DNA from: an uncultured Verrucomicrobiota bacterium
Lineage (GTDB): Bacteria; Verrucomicrobiota; Kiritimatiellia; CAIQIC01; Lenti-01
Assembly: GCA_938003985.1 (NCBI GenBank)
Contig: CALKWZ010000017.1
Coordinates: 1-55,910 of the forward strand
DNA: 55,910 bases
Direction of reading: 5' to 3'
Of this stretch, positions 40,857 through 52,157 are shown in pieces (position 1 is the stretch's first letter; each line of letters begins with the position of its first letter). The position numbers and the translations under genes were made by a program. The notes under the pieces were generated by a model that was not told the origin of the DNA, searched no databases, and was given only the letters and a program-made list of their open reading frames with translations.

Positions 40857-42104
40857 CTATTCCGCGGCCTTGAAGCACAGGGTCGCGTTGTGGCCGCCGA
40901 AACCGAGGGAATTGTTCAGACAGGCGCGGATCTTGGCTTTGCGGGCCTGGTTGGGCACGTAGTCCAGGTCGCACGCCGGGTCGGGAGTGGTGTAGTTCAT
41001 CGTCGGCGGCAACACGCCGTCGCGGATGGCCAAGGCGCAAACGACGGATTCGACGCCGCCGGCGGCCCCCAGCAGGTGGCCGGTCATGCTCTTGGTCGAG
41101 CTGACGGCGATCTGGCGGGCGCGTTCTTCGCCCAAGGCGATCTTGATGGCCTTGGTTTCGCCGGCGTCGTTGAGGGGGGTGCTGGTGCCGTGGGCATTGA
41201 TATAGTCGATGTCCGCGGGGGTCAGCCCGGCGTCCTGGATGGCCAGCTGCATGCCGCGGGACGGGCCGGAGGCGCTCTCGTCGGGGGCGGTGATGTGGTA
41301 GGCGTCGCCGGTGCAGCCGAAGCCGGCCAGTTCGCAGTAGATCTTCGCGCCGCGGGCCTGGGCGTGGCCGAGTTCTTCGAGGATGAGCATGCCGGCGCCC
41401 TCGCCCATCACGAAGCCGTCGCGGTCCTTGTCGAACGGGCGGCTGGCGGTCTGCGGGCTGTCGTTGCGGGTGCTCAGGGCGCGCATGGCGTTGAAACCGC
41501 CGACGCCCAGTTCGCAAATGGCGCCTTCGGAACCGCCGGCGAGAATGACGTCGGCCTTGCCGCGGCGGATGAGCTCGAGCCCTTCGCCGATGCAGTGCGT
41601 GCCGGACGCGCAGGCCGTCACGATGGCGAAATTGGGGCCTTTCATGCCGTGGTTGATGGAAATGATGCCCGGCAGGATGTTGGTGATCATCTGCGGGATG
41701 ATGAACGGCGAGAAGCGTCCCGGCCCCCGGGAACGCAGCACGTCCATCTGCGACTGCAGGACCTGCAGGCCGCCGACGCCCGAAGCGGCGATGACGCCGA
41801 CGCGCAGGGCGTCTTCCTTGGCCATGTCCAGGCCGGAATCGTCCACGGCCATCTTGGCCGCGGCGATGCCGTAGTGGCAGAAGGGATCCAGATGGCGGGC
41901 TTCCTTCTTGGACATGAACTCTTCGACGTTGAAACCCTTGACCTGGCCGGCGAACTTGGTGTCGAAGGCCGTCGTGTCGAAATAGGTGATGGGACCAATG
42001 CCGTTTTCGCCGGCCTGGATCGCCGCCCAGAAGGAATCCAGCGTGCTGCCCACGGGGCTCACCACGCCCAAACCCGTCACGACTACGCGTCTATTTTCCG
42101 CCAT
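40857..42104 (-). CDS. fabF: 3-oxoacyl-ACP synthase II
   Basis: A 415-residue condensing enzyme that elongates acyl-ACP with malonyl-ACP. The catalytic Cys lies in TACASGTH and the two His in INAHGTSTPLNDAGE and MTGHLLGAAGG. The NSLGFGGHNA end is typical. GAAGGA lies before the ATG. It is the last gene of the fab set, 105 bases after acpP; stem-loops in that gap (for example TCGTC-CTGA-GACGA) may set the ratio of ACP to FabF. Confidence 0.97.
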   Translation of the reverse strand: MAENRRVVVTGLGVVSPVGSTLDSFWAAIQAGENGIGPITYFDTTAFDTKFAGQVKGFNVEEFMSKKEARHLDPFCHYGIAAAKMAVDDSGLDMAKEDALRVGVIAASGVGGLQVLQSQMDVLRSRGPGRFSPFIIPQMITNILPGIISINHGMKGPNFAIVTACASGTHCIGEGLELIRRGKADVILAGGSEGAICELGVGGFNAMRALSTRNDSPQTASRPFDKDRDGFVMGEGAGMLILEELGHAQARGAKIYCELAGFGCTGDAYHITAPDESASGPSRGMQLAIQDAGLTPADIDYINAHGTSTPLNDAGETKAIKIALGEERARQIAVSSTKSMTGHLLGAAGGVESVVCALAIRDGVLPPTMNYTTPDPACDLDYVPNQARKAKIRACLNNSLGFGGHNATLCFKAAE

Positions 42105-42209
42105 GGCCTACCATCCTTCTTTCGTTCGTTTCGCGATTGGAAAACGGGCCGAGCCTCCGCCTCGCGGCGAGCGGACCCGGCCCCACGTCGTCTCAGGACG
42201 AAGCTCGAC

Positions 42210-42449
42210 TTACTTGTCGAAGCCCTTTTCCTGCAGGTACTTGATCACCGCGCCGACGGTCGTCAGCTTCTCGGCGTCTTCATCGGGAATCTCGGCCCCG
42301 AATTCTTCTTCGAAGGCCATGACCAGCTCGACGGTGTCCAGCGAGTCGGCGCCCAGATCCTCGATGAAAGAGGCTTCCGGAACGACCTGATCCTTGTTCA
42401 CGCCCAACTGTTCGACGATGATGTCTTTGACTTTGTCCGCAAGTGCCAT
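42210..42449 (-). CDS. acpP: Acyl carrier protein
   Basis: A 79-residue ACP. Ser of GADSLDTVELVMAFEEEFG receives 4'-phosphopantetheine, made from CoA whose CoaD step is encoded in the same run. The ATG at 42449 is preferred over 42455 because GGAG then has a 7-base spacing. The protein is acidic, as expected. Confidence 0.97.
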   Translation of the reverse strand: MALADKVKDIIVEQLGVNKDQVVPEASFIEDLGADSLDTVELVMAFEEEFGAEIPDEDAEKLTTVGAVIKYLQEKGFDK

Positions 42450-42481
42450 TGTCATTCTCCGTTTTGGTTTTTCTTTTTAAA

Positions 42482-43228
42482 TCACCACACCATGCCGCCG
42501 CAGACGGCCAGGGTCTGGCCGTTCACGTAGGCGGCGGCGTCGCTGGCCAGGAACGCCACGGCCTTGGCGACGTCTTCGGGTTCGCCCAAACGGCCCAGCG
42601 GGACCATCTTGAGCATCGCTTCCTTCACCGGTTCCGCCAGCTTGTCGGTCATCGCCGTGCGGATGAAGCCGGGGGCGACCGCGTTGACGCGGATGTTCCG
42701 GCTGCCCAGTTCCTTGGCGGTGGTCTTGGTCAGGGCGATCAGGCCGGCCTTGGAGGCCGTGTAGTTCGCCTGGCCCGGGTTGCCCATGATGCCCACCACG
42801 CTGGCGATGTTCACGATCGCCCCGGAGCGCTGCTTCATCATGGGTTTCACGACGGCCTTGGTCACCAGGAAGGCGCCCTTGAGATTGATGTCGAGCACCG
42901 CGTCCCAATCCTCTTCCGACATGCGCATCAGGAGGGTGTCGCGGGTGATGCCGGCGTTGTTGACCAGCACGTCGATGCGGCCGAAATCGGCGAGGACCTG
43001 GGCGACGGCCTCGCCCACGGCGGCGCCGTTGGCCACGTCCATCGCGTAGCTTTCCGCCCGGCGGCCCAAGGCCTTCACCTTGGCGGCCGTATCCTCCAGC
43101 CACTCCGCCTTCACGTCGCAGAGGGCCAGATCGGCCCCGTCGGCGGCCAGCTGCAGGGCGATGGCCTGGCCGATGCCGCGCGCGGCGCCGGTCACCAAGG
43201 CGATTTTGTTTTCCAAAGGTTTCGTCAT
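42482..43228 (-). CDS. fabG: 3-oxoacyl-ACP reductase
   Basis: A 248-residue NADPH-dependent SDR enzyme for the first reduction of fatty-acid elongation. TGAARGIG binds the cofactor; NNAGITRD, the active-site Ser in NIASVVG and YTASK are present. The C-terminus (NGQTLAVCGGMVW) matches FabG. AGGAACC precedes the ATG; acpP follows after 32 bases and fabD ends 15 bases before it. Confidence 0.97.
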   Translation of the reverse strand: MTKPLENKIALVTGAARGIGQAIALQLAADGADLALCDVKAEWLEDTAAKVKALGRRAESYAMDVANGAAVGEAVAQVLADFGRIDVLVNNAGITRDTLLMRMSEEDWDAVLDINLKGAFLVTKAVVKPMMKQRSGAIVNIASVVGIMGNPGQANYTASKAGLIALTKTTAKELGSRNIRVNAVAPGFIRTAMTDKLAEPVKEAMLKMVPLGRLGEPEDVAKAVAFLASDAAAYVNGQTLAVCGGMVW

Positions 43229-43243
43229 CTCGGGTTCCTAGGG

Positions 43244-44170
43244 TCAGACAAACAGTTTGGCGGCCTCTTGGGCCCCCGCCAAGTCAAAAATGCTGGCAAT
43301 CGGCACGTCGGGCGCGATCCGCTTGACGAGGCCGGCCAAGACCGTGCCGGGGCCGCACTCGCAGCCCGCGGTCATTCCGGCCGCCACCATGTCGGCCACG
43401 CCGTCGGTCCAGCGCACGGACGAAACGACCTGCGCGACCATCGCCCGGCGGATTTCGTCGGGAGATCCGTGCGGCTTGCCGGTCGCGTTCGACCACACGG
43501 GGCACTGCGGGGCGCGGAATTCGACGCCTTGCAGGAAATCGGAGAGCTTGTCCGCCGCCGGCTTCATCAGCGACGAATGGAAAGCGCCCGCCACGGTCAG
43601 GCGCAGGGCGCGCTTGGCGCCGGCGGCCTTCGCGGCGGCTTCGCCGGCCGCGATCCGGTCGGCGTGGCCCGACAACACCGTCTGCACGGGCGAATTCAAA
43701 TTGGCGACTTCCAAGCCGCTGGCCTGGGCCACTTCCTGGACCTTTTCCAGCGGCAGGCCGATGATCGTCAACATCCCGCCGGGGGTCGCTTCGCAGGCTT
43801 CCTGCATGAACTGGCCGCGGGCGCGCAACACGCGCAAGGCGTCTTCGAAGGAAACCACGCCGGCGGCGTGGAGCGCCGCCCACTCGCCGAGGCTGTGACC
43901 GGCCGTGCCGGCCACGGCGAACTGGTCGCCCGCGAAGTGCGCCAACGCGGCGCGCGCGGACACGCTCACCGTGAAAATCGCCGGTTGGGCCACGTCGGAC
44001 TTCGTCAGCGCTTCGATCGGGCCTTCGAGGCACGTCTGCAGCACGTCGAACCCGAGGACGTCGCCGGCGCGCGCGAACAGCGCGCGGCATTCGTCCAGTC
44101 CTTCGGCCAGTTCGCGGCCCATGCCGACCGCTTGGGCGCCCTGCCCCGGGAACAACAGCATCTTGCTCAT
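43244..44170 (-). CDS. fabD: Malonyl-CoA:ACP transacylase
   Basis: A 308-residue FabD that loads malonate on ACP. FPGQGAQAVGMGREL at the start, catalytic Ser in GHSLGEWAAL, the AGAFHSSLM segment with the catalytic His, and a conserved C-terminal GPGTVLAGLVKR. The ATG overlaps the fabH stop (ATGA), so it is translationally coupled. Confidence 0.97.
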   Translation of the reverse strand: MSKMLLFPGQGAQAVGMGRELAEGLDECRALFARAGDVLGFDVLQTCLEGPIEALTKSDVAQPAIFTVSVSARAALAHFAGDQFAVAGTAGHSLGEWAALHAAGVVSFEDALRVLRARGQFMQEACEATPGGMLTIIGLPLEKVQEVAQASGLEVANLNSPVQTVLSGHADRIAAGEAAAKAAGAKRALRLTVAGAFHSSLMKPAADKLSDFLQGVEFRAPQCPVWSNATGKPHGSPDEIRRAMVAQVVSSVRWTDGVADMVAAGMTAGCECGPGTVLAGLVKRIAPDVPIASIFDLAGAQEAAKLFV

Positions 44171-45159
44171 AGCCACTCCGCCACGGCCCCGCCCCACGAC
44201 AGCCCGCCGCCGAAGGCCACCATGAGGATCTTGTCGCCGCTCTTGATCTTGCCGGCCGCGTAGGCTTCCGACAGCGCCAAGGGAATCGAGGCCGCCGAGG
44301 TGTTGCCGTAGCGGTCCAGGTTCAGGAACACCCGGTCGATGACGCCTTCGCCCAGGCGCTTGGCCACCGCCTCGACGATGCGCATATTGGCCTGGTGCGG
44401 CACGATGAGATCGATGTCGGCCACGGTCAGTCCCGCGCGCGCGACGGCTTGCTGCGCGGCTTCCAGCATGGTGTTGACGGCGGTCTTGAAGGTCTCGCGG
44501 CCGGCCATGTGGATCGTGTGCAGATGGTTCTGGATCGTCTCGGCGGACGCGGGCTGCTTGCAACCGCCGGCCGGGATCGACAGGAAATCGGCCTGGGTGC
44601 CGTCGACGCCCAGCAGGGTCGAGCGGACGCCGGGCCGGTCGGAGGCCCGCAGGACCGCGGCGCCGGCGCCGTCGCCGAACAGCACGCAGGTGTTGCGGCT
44701 CGTCCAGTCCGTCACCGTGCTGAGTTTTTCGGCGCCGACGACGAGCGCGGTGCGGACGCGGCCGGCCTCGATGGCGCAGGCGGCGGCGTCCAGGGCCATC
44801 ATGAAGCCCGCGCACGCGGAGGAAACGTCGAATCCGTAGGCGCGGGTGGCGCCGAGCGCGGCCTGGATCAGGCAGGCCGTGCTGGGGAAAATCATGTCGG
44901 GCGTGCAGGTGGCCACGTAGATGGCTTCCACGTCGGCCGGGGCGATGCCGGCGCGCTCAAGGGCCAGGCGCGCGGCGGCCGTGCCCATGGCGGAGGAGGT
45001 TTCATCGGCGGCGGCGATGCGGCGCTCGCGGATGCCGGTGCGGGTCTGGATCCACTCGTCGCTGGTCTCGACCATCTTTTCGAGGTCGGCGTTGGTCAGC
45101 ACCTTGGCGGGCGCGTAGTGGCCGACGCCGACGATGGCGGCATAGGTCTTCGGGCTCAT
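44167..45159 (-). CDS. fabH: 3-oxoacyl-ACP synthase III
   Basis: A 330-residue initiating condensing enzyme using acetyl-CoA or a branched primer and malonyl-ACP. Active-site Cys in SSACAGFMMALDA, His in VPHQANMRI and Asn in YGNTSAASI. The start overlaps the plsX stop (ATGA) and GGAAGGGA precedes it. Confidence 0.97.
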   Translation of the reverse strand: MSPKTYAAIVGVGHYAPAKVLTNADLEKMVETSDEWIQTRTGIRERRIAAADETSSAMGTAAARLALERAGIAPADVEAIYVATCTPDMIFPSTACLIQAALGATRAYGFDVSSACAGFMMALDAAACAIEAGRVRTALVVGAEKLSTVTDWTSRNTCVLFGDGAGAAVLRASDRPGVRSTLLGVDGTQADFLSIPAGGCKQPASAETIQNHLHTIHMAGRETFKTAVNTMLEAAQQAVARAGLTVADIDLIVPHQANMRIVEAVAKRLGEGVIDRVFLNLDRYGNTSAASIPLALSEAYAAGKIKSGDKILMVAFGGGLSWGGAVAEWL

Positions 45160-46187
45160 GTCGCGGTCCCTTCCGGGGTGGTCTGGAGCGCGCATTTGCG
45201 CACGCCGTCCAGGATGGCTTCGTTCACGCGGTGTTCCACCGCCTGCACGGCCTGCAGGATGCCGTTCTTCGCGGCGATCTTGTCGGAGCTGCCGTGGCCG
45301 ATGATGCAGATGCCGTTGACGCCCAGCAAGGGGGCGCCGCCGTAGGTCTTCTGGCTCGTTTTCTTCTTCAGCGCGCGCAGGCCGCCGCTGAGCAGCAGCG
45401 CGCCCAGCACGCGGATCGGATTGCGCGTCAGTTCGCGCTTGAGCCACTTGCCGATGGCGTGGGCGACGCTCTCGCTGGTCTTGAGGATCACGTTGCCCGT
45501 GAACCCGTCGCAGACGACCACGTCCACCACGCCCTCGAACAGGTCGTGGCCTTCGACGTTGCCGATGAACTTGACCGGAGAATTTTCGATGAGATCGAAG
45601 GCTTCCTTGCTCAAGGCGTTGCCCTTGGCTTCCTCGGTGCCGACGCTCATGAGCCCGACCTGGGGCTCCGCCCGGCCGATGATCCGCTGGGAATAGGCCG
45701 CCCCCATGATGGCGAACTGCATCAGGATTTCCGGCGTGCAGTCGGTGGTGGCGCCGCCGTCGATCACGACCACGGGCTTGTCGGCCGGGGTCGGCATGGC
45801 CACGGCGATGCCGGGCCGGCGGATGCCTTCCAAGGTCCGCAGCTTCAGCGTGGCGGCGGCGACCGCCGCGCCGGTGCTGCCGGCGGCGAACACGGCGTCG
45901 GCCTCGCCGTTCTTGACGAGGTCCATCGAGCGGTTGATGGAGGAATCCTTCTTGCGCCGGACGGCGGTGGCGGGCGATTCGCCCATGCCGACCACCTCCG
46001 CGGCGTGGCGGATCGCGACGCGGCCGGGATTCCCGCCGCACCGCTCGATCTCGGCCTGGATGGCGCGCTCGTCGCCGACGAGATAGAGCTGCTCGATGGC
46101 CGCGCATTCGCGCACGGCCAGCAAGGCACCTTCGACGATGGCTTGGGGGGCGAAATCGCCTCCCATGGCATCCACTGCGATTCGCAT
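45156..46187 (-). CDS. plsX: Phosphate acyltransferase
   Basis: A 343-residue PlsX that makes acyl-phosphate from acyl-ACP for phospholipid synthesis. MRIAVDAMGGDFAPQAIVEG at the start, AGSTGAAVAAATLKL, DGGATTDCTPEILMQFAIMG, CDGFTGNVILKT and GGAPLLGVNGICIIGHGSS are family segments. rpmF precedes it by 40 bases, the usual bacterial order yceD-rpmF-plsX-fabH-fabD-fabG-acpP-fabF. plsY is not in the window. Confidence 0.97.
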   Translation of the reverse strand: MRIAVDAMGGDFAPQAIVEGALLAVRECAAIEQLYLVGDERAIQAEIERCGGNPGRVAIRHAAEVVGMGESPATAVRRKKDSSINRSMDLVKNGEADAVFAAGSTGAAVAAATLKLRTLEGIRRPGIAVAMPTPADKPVVVIDGGATTDCTPEILMQFAIMGAAYSQRIIGRAEPQVGLMSVGTEEAKGNALSKEAFDLIENSPVKFIGNVEGHDLFEGVVDVVVCDGFTGNVILKTSESVAHAIGKWLKRELTRNPIRVLGALLLSGGLRALKKKTSQKTYGGAPLLGVNGICIIGHGSSDKIAAKNGILQAVQAVEHRVNEAILDGVRKCALQTTPEGTAT

Positions 46188-46227
46188 GGCGTTCCGTGGA
46201 CTCCCGCCGCGGCGGGACGACCCGAAA

Positions 46228-46419
46228 TCAATCCTGCGTTTCCTTCACGACCACCTGCCGGCCGTTGTACTTGCCGCACGAAGGGCAGACGCGATGGGGT
46301 TGGCGCGGGGCGCCGCATTCCGGGCACGCCTGGGTGGTGGCCTGGGGGATCTTGCCGGCCCACGCGGCCTTGCGCATGCGGATGCGGCTCTTCGACGGTT
46401 TTCTTTTCGGGACTGCCAT
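46228..46419 (-). CDS. rpmF: 50S ribosomal protein L32
   Basis: A 63-residue L32 of the zinc-binding type, with two Cys pairs (CPECGAP, CPSCGKYNGR). MAVPKRKPSKSRIRMRKA is the universal start. AGGAG precedes the ATG. Placement between yceD and plsX links ribosome and membrane synthesis. Confidence 0.97.
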   Translation of the reverse strand: MAVPKRKPSKSRIRMRKAAWAGKIPQATTQACPECGAPRQPHRVCPSCGKYNGRQVVVKETQD

Positions 46420-46434
46420 TTTCTTTCTCCTCGT

Positions 46435-46950
46435 TCACTTCCGGCCCCGGCCAGGGCCGCCCTGAGGCGGCCGGGAGCCGGGGGTTGCGATCCATGTATC
46501 CAAGGCCGACCACGGCGACGGCCCTCCTTCCGGAGGGACGCACCCGCAGGCGCCTTCGTTCAAATCCTGGCCGCAACGGGCGCATAACCCCTTGCAGCCG
46601 GCCTGACAAAGAGGAAAGCCGGGTATTTCCAGCAGCAAATCCTCTCGCACGTCGTCCGAGACGTCCAGGAAGTCCGGATGCTCGGCCGATTCGTAAGCGT
46701 GCAAGAATGACGAAACCCGGGCGGTTGTCGAGAAAAATTGCGCGCAGCGGGAGCACCGCAACCGCAGCTCCGTCTCGGCCCAGCCGCGGACGACCAGCTC
46801 CGACCCGGCGGCTTCCACGGTCAGCTCGTAGCGGATCGGACCGAGGGAGCGGGCCACGGGGTCCTGCGCCAGATCCAGCAGGTCGCCGGACTCCTCGCCG
46901 TCCACGGTGTAGCCGTTTTCGCCGATCTGGGATGTTTCGATGCGGATCAT
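46435..46950 (-). CDS. yceD: YceD/DUF177-family protein
   Basis: A 171-residue protein of the YceD/DUF177 family, implicated in 23S rRNA or ribosome maturation. The LRCSRCAQFF Cys pair, followed by DDVREDLLLEIPGFPLC and a second Cys set (CKGLCARCGQDLN), is typical. The C-terminal 30 residues are Pro/Gly/Arg-rich. It lies 15 bases before rpmF, its usual partner. Confidence 0.92.
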   Translation of the reverse strand: MIRIETSQIGENGYTVDGEESGDLLDLAQDPVARSLGPIRYELTVEAAGSELVVRGWAETELRLRCSRCAQFFSTTARVSSFLHAYESAEHPDFLDVSDDVREDLLLEIPGFPLCQAGCKGLCARCGQDLNEGACGCVPPEGGPSPWSALDTWIATPGSRPPQGGPGRGRK

Positions 46951-47010
46951 GGAATCGCGTCCGGAAAGGCGGTGGGTCGGGGCGGGCCAAGCCAGGCCCG
47001 CGAAGCCGGT

Positions 47011-47493
47011 TTACCGCAAGGCCAGCTTTCTCTGGAGGGCGGCCGCCACCGCCGGCGGCACGAACTGGTCCACGCCGCCGCCCAGGGCGGCGATTTCCCG
47101 CACCATGCTGGAACTGACGTAGCTGAAGTCCTCGTTGGGCATCAGGAAGAGGGTTTCGATGTCCGGCGCCAGCTTGCGGTTGGTCAGCGCCATCTGGAAT
47201 TCGTACTCGAAGTCCGAAAACGCCCGCAGCCCCCGGATCAGGGTATGGATGCCGCGCTGGCGCGCCCAGTCCACCAGCAGACCGCCGAACGGCACGACCT
47301 CCACGTTCGGAAGCTTCGCCAAACACTCCCGCGCCAGCGCCACGCGTTCTTCGACGTCGAACAGCAGCGTCTTGCGGGGGTCTTCGGCCACGGCCAGCGT
47401 CAGCCGGTCGAACACGTGGGCCGCGCGCGTCGCCACGTCCAGATGCCCGTAGGTCATCGGATCGAAGGTGCCGGCATAGACCGCCTGGTTCAC
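47011..47493 (-). CDS. coaD: Pantetheine-phosphate adenylyltransferase
   Basis: A 160-residue CoaD for the fourth step of CoA synthesis. The T/HxGH motif lies in YAGTFDPMTYGHLDV and the second ATP-binding motif is SSSMVRE. The start is a GTG at 47493 that overlaps the pssA stop (GTGA). Its place between phospholipid and fatty-acid genes groups CoA supply with its main users. Confidence 0.95.
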   Translation of the reverse strand: MNQAVYAGTFDPMTYGHLDVATRAAHVFDRLTLAVAEDPRKTLLFDVEERVALARECLAKLPNVEVVPFGGLLVDWARQRGIHTLIRGLRAFSDFEYEFQMALTNRKLAPDIETLFLMPNEDFSYVSSSMVREIAALGGGVDQFVPPAVAAALQRKLALR

Positions 47494-48266
47494 GGCGCGT
47501 CCTCGTCGGTTTCCGCCGCGGGCTCGAGTGCCTCGACGGGCGGCAGGTGCGCCAGGAAGCGCCGGAAGAAAAACGGCGACACGAACGCGAACCAGATGCC
47601 GTAGCCGAACATCAGCGCGGCCGAATAGATGGACACCGCCGGAATGAACAGCATGACGATGAGCACCATGAACGGAATCAGGACCTTGGGATTCTTCGTG
47701 GGCTTGGAATAGCGGATGCGCGACACCTGCAGCGCCAGCATCGCCACCACGGCCAGCCAGAAACCCGTCGCCAGCGGACCGCCCCGCATGGACAACAACG
47801 GCAGCCGGATCGCCAGCGGACTTTCCAGCGCGATGAGGTAGGCCGCCACGAAGCCCGCCGCCGTCGTGATCGGCAGGCCCAGATAGCCGCGCTGCCCGCG
47901 GTACGGATCCACGGCCCGGAAGCGCGACAGCCGCCCCGCCCCCGACATCACGTACAGGAACGCCAGCACCAGCCCCAAGACCGGCACCGTCTGCAGGCCG
48001 CCCGGGTAGAAATACAGCAGCACCGCCGGCGCGATGCCGAAGCTCGTGACGTCCACGAACGTGTCCAGTTCCGCCCCGAAAACGGTCTGGCCCTTCAGCA
48101 GCCGGGCCAACGTGCCGTCCAGCCCGTCCAAGATCAGCGACACCAGGATCAGCTGCGCCGACAGCAGAAACCGCGCCTCGCCGGCCGCCAGGATGCTGCC
48201 CACCCCGGCGCACAGCGCCAGGAAGGTGCAGGCGCACGGCACGAATTTCCGCAGCGACGCCGGCAT
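47490..48266 (-). CDS. pssA: CDP-diacylglycerol-serine O-phosphatidyltransferase
   Basis: A 258-residue integral membrane enzyme that makes phosphatidylserine. The CDP-alcohol phosphotransferase signature D-G-x2-A-R-x8-G-x3-D-x3-D is DGTLARLLKGQTVFGAELDTF, with the final Asp just after. About eight hydrophobic segments follow the family. The acidic C-terminus is Glu/Asp-rich. Its ATG shares one base with the psd stop (TGATG), so the two enzymes are coupled. Confidence 0.94.
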   Translation of the reverse strand: MPASLRKFVPCACTFLALCAGVGSILAAGEARFLLSAQLILVSLILDGLDGTLARLLKGQTVFGAELDTFVDVTSFGIAPAVLLYFYPGGLQTVPVLGLVLAFLYVMSGAGRLSRFRAVDPYRGQRGYLGLPITTAAGFVAAYLIALESPLAIRLPLLSMRGGPLATGFWLAVVAMLALQVSRIRYSKPTKNPKVLIPFMVLIVMLFIPAVSIYSAALMFGYGIWFAFVSPFFFRRFLAHLPPVEALEPAAETDEDAP

Positions 48267-48943
48267 CACGCCCCCGCCTTCTTCAGCCGGGCCACGACGG
48301 TTTCGCCCGCCCGGACCTTGTCGCCCCGCTTCACCGTCGCTTCGACGTCCGCCGCCGGGAAATACAGGTCCATGCGCGAGCCGAATTTCATCATGCCCAG
48401 CCGTTGGCCTTTTTCCACCCGCGTACCGGCTTCCTGCCAATACACCACCCGCCGCACGATCGGTCCCACGATCTGCCGCTCCAGGCACCGGGTCTTTTCG
48501 CCTTCGATCAGGATCGAGCTGTGCTCGTTGACTTCCGAAGACCGCGGGTCCATCGTAAACAGATGCCGCCCAGGAGTATAACCAGCCTCCTTGATGACGC
48601 CGGACAGCGCGTGGCGGTTCACGTGGACGTTGAACGGGTTCAAAAACACGCTGATCCGCACCGTCGGGCACTTCAGGTAGCGGGTTTCGTCGATGCTTTC
48701 CACCGAACGCACCACCCCTTCGGCGGCCGAGACGAACTCGTCCGGCCCGCAGGTCGGCGTCCGTTCCGGATCCCGGAAGAAATACAGCATGAACAGGCAG
48801 CCGACCACTCCGAGAGCATACAGCGCCAGCGCGATGCCCGGCGCGGCCGGCGCATAGCGCCGGACGATTTCCGCCGCCACCACGCACGCCGCCGGGATGC
48901 CGACGATCAGGGAATAACCATCTTTGACGATTCTCATATTCAA
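48266..48943 (-). CDS. psd: Phosphatidylserine decarboxylase proenzyme
   Basis: A 225-residue short-type Psd that yields phosphatidylethanolamine. Two N-terminal helices (about 12-32 and 36-56) anchor it. VFLNPFNVHVNRHALSG carries the catalytic His, and FGSRMDLYFP the Gly-Ser self-cleavage site that makes the pyruvoyl group. A TTG at 48943 has AGGA at 7 bases; ATG 48937 two codons later is the alternative. It precedes pssA, which makes its substrate. Confidence 0.93.
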   Translation of the reverse strand: MNMRIVKDGYSLIVGIPAACVVAAEIVRRYAPAAPGIALALYALGVVGCLFMLYFFRDPERTPTCGPDEFVSAAEGVVRSVESIDETRYLKCPTVRISVFLNPFNVHVNRHALSGVIKEAGYTPGRHLFTMDPRSSEVNEHSSILIEGEKTRCLERQIVGPIVRRVVYWQEAGTRVEKGQRLGMMKFGSRMDLYFPAADVEATVKRGDKVRAGETVVARLKKAGA

Positions 48944-49033
48944 CCGTTTATCCTAACGGCCCCGGCGCCGGCCTGCAAACCTTTTCACCCCCTGCGGCGG
49001 CGCGCGGCGCCCGGCTGGACGCCGCCCCGCCCC

Positions 49034-51121
<2,088 letters not shown>

Positions 51122-51134
51122 GGGAAATTTTCTT

Positions 51135-52148
51135 TCAGCGGTACAGCATCCAGGCGCGGATGGAATAGCGCAGCCACTGCCCGAACGACAAGCAGACGTC
51201 CGCGATCGACGGCCCGCGGTTCCAGAAACGGCGATGGTGGCGGCGGTGCTTGCGGCGCACGCGCACCCTCCGGTAGCGCTTGCCGTTGCGGACGACGACG
51301 TCGCCGGAAAGCTCGCCCGGCGGCGGCGGCTCCGGCGGGGCGGGCTGCGCGTCCGCGCGGTCCAGCCGCGCCAGCGCGCGGCGCAAGGCCGTGGCCGGCC
51401 GCCACGGCTCCGAGAAATCGCTCCATTCGATCACCAGCATTTCGACCAGATCGACGGGCGAAACGTGTTCCGGACCGGCGACCACGCCCTGCACGGCCAG
51501 CCAGGCGCAATCGACGGCGCAGGCCAGGCGCTCCCGCTCCAGCATCCGGGGCATGCAGTTGCGGCTCATCATGGCGGCGGCTTTTTCCACCGCCTGGCGC
51601 AGGGCCGCCATCCGCTTGTCCGCGTCCATGCTCGCCGCGGCCGCCTGCTCGTAGTCGTTCGCCAGTTCCCGGATGTCGCGGCGATACTCGCGCGCGAACC
51701 ACTCCTTCACGTTCCGGATGGCGCCTTCGCGCACGCGGCCGCAGACCCGCTCGAGGTCGTCGCGCAGCGGATGCGCGCCCAGCACGTCGCGCAAATCCGC
51801 GCGCGCCGCGCGGATTTCCTGCTGCAGGTCGGGCGGCAGCTCCGGATTGTCCTGGTAGTAGAGCAGCACGCGCCCGAGCATGCGCGCCTGCGTCAGCCAG
51901 TCGTGGAAACCGCCCGCGCCCGGCGCGGGCGCCGGCTTCTTGGCGCGCGGCGGGGCCGCCAGCGAATTCAGCGCCACCAGCGGCGCGGCCCAGGCCGCCG
52001 CCAGGAGGATCGCGACGAAAAACGCCCCTGGCCGCGAATGGTCGTGGACCATCCAGACCAGCGCGCCGCCGGACACCACCATCAGCAGCAGCCACCAATA
52101 GATGGGGGCCCGCCGTTCGCGCGCCGCCGCTTGCCGCAGTTGCTGCAT
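51135..52148 (-). CDS. Membrane protein between deaminase and glgX, unknown
   Basis: A 337-residue protein with two N-terminal hydrophobic segments (about 17-34 and 41-62). A long helical cytoplasmic region (80-260) contains several Cys residues (LERVCGR, NCMPRM, ACAVDCAW). A Pro-rich linker (270-285) leads to a very basic stretch full of Arg and His (RVRRKHRRHHRRFW) and an amphipathic C-terminus. I recognise no family. The basic segment could bind nucleic acid or acidic lipid. Gaps of 9 and 13 bases tie it to its neighbours in one transcript. Confidence 0.7.
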   Translation of the reverse strand: MQQLRQAAARERRAPIYWWLLLMVVSGGALVWMVHDHSRPGAFFVAILLAAAWAAPLVALNSLAAPPRAKKPAPAPGAGGFHDWLTQARMLGRVLLYYQDNPELPPDLQQEIRAARADLRDVLGAHPLRDDLERVCGRVREGAIRNVKEWFAREYRRDIRELANDYEQAAAASMDADKRMAALRQAVEKAAAMMSRNCMPRMLERERLACAVDCAWLAVQGVVAGPEHVSPVDLVEMLVIEWSDFSEPWRPATALRRALARLDRADAQPAPPEPPPPGELSGDVVVRNGKRYRRVRVRRKHRRHHRRFWNRGPSIADVCLSFGQWLRYSIRAWMLYR

Positions 52149-52157
52149 TCCCGGCGC

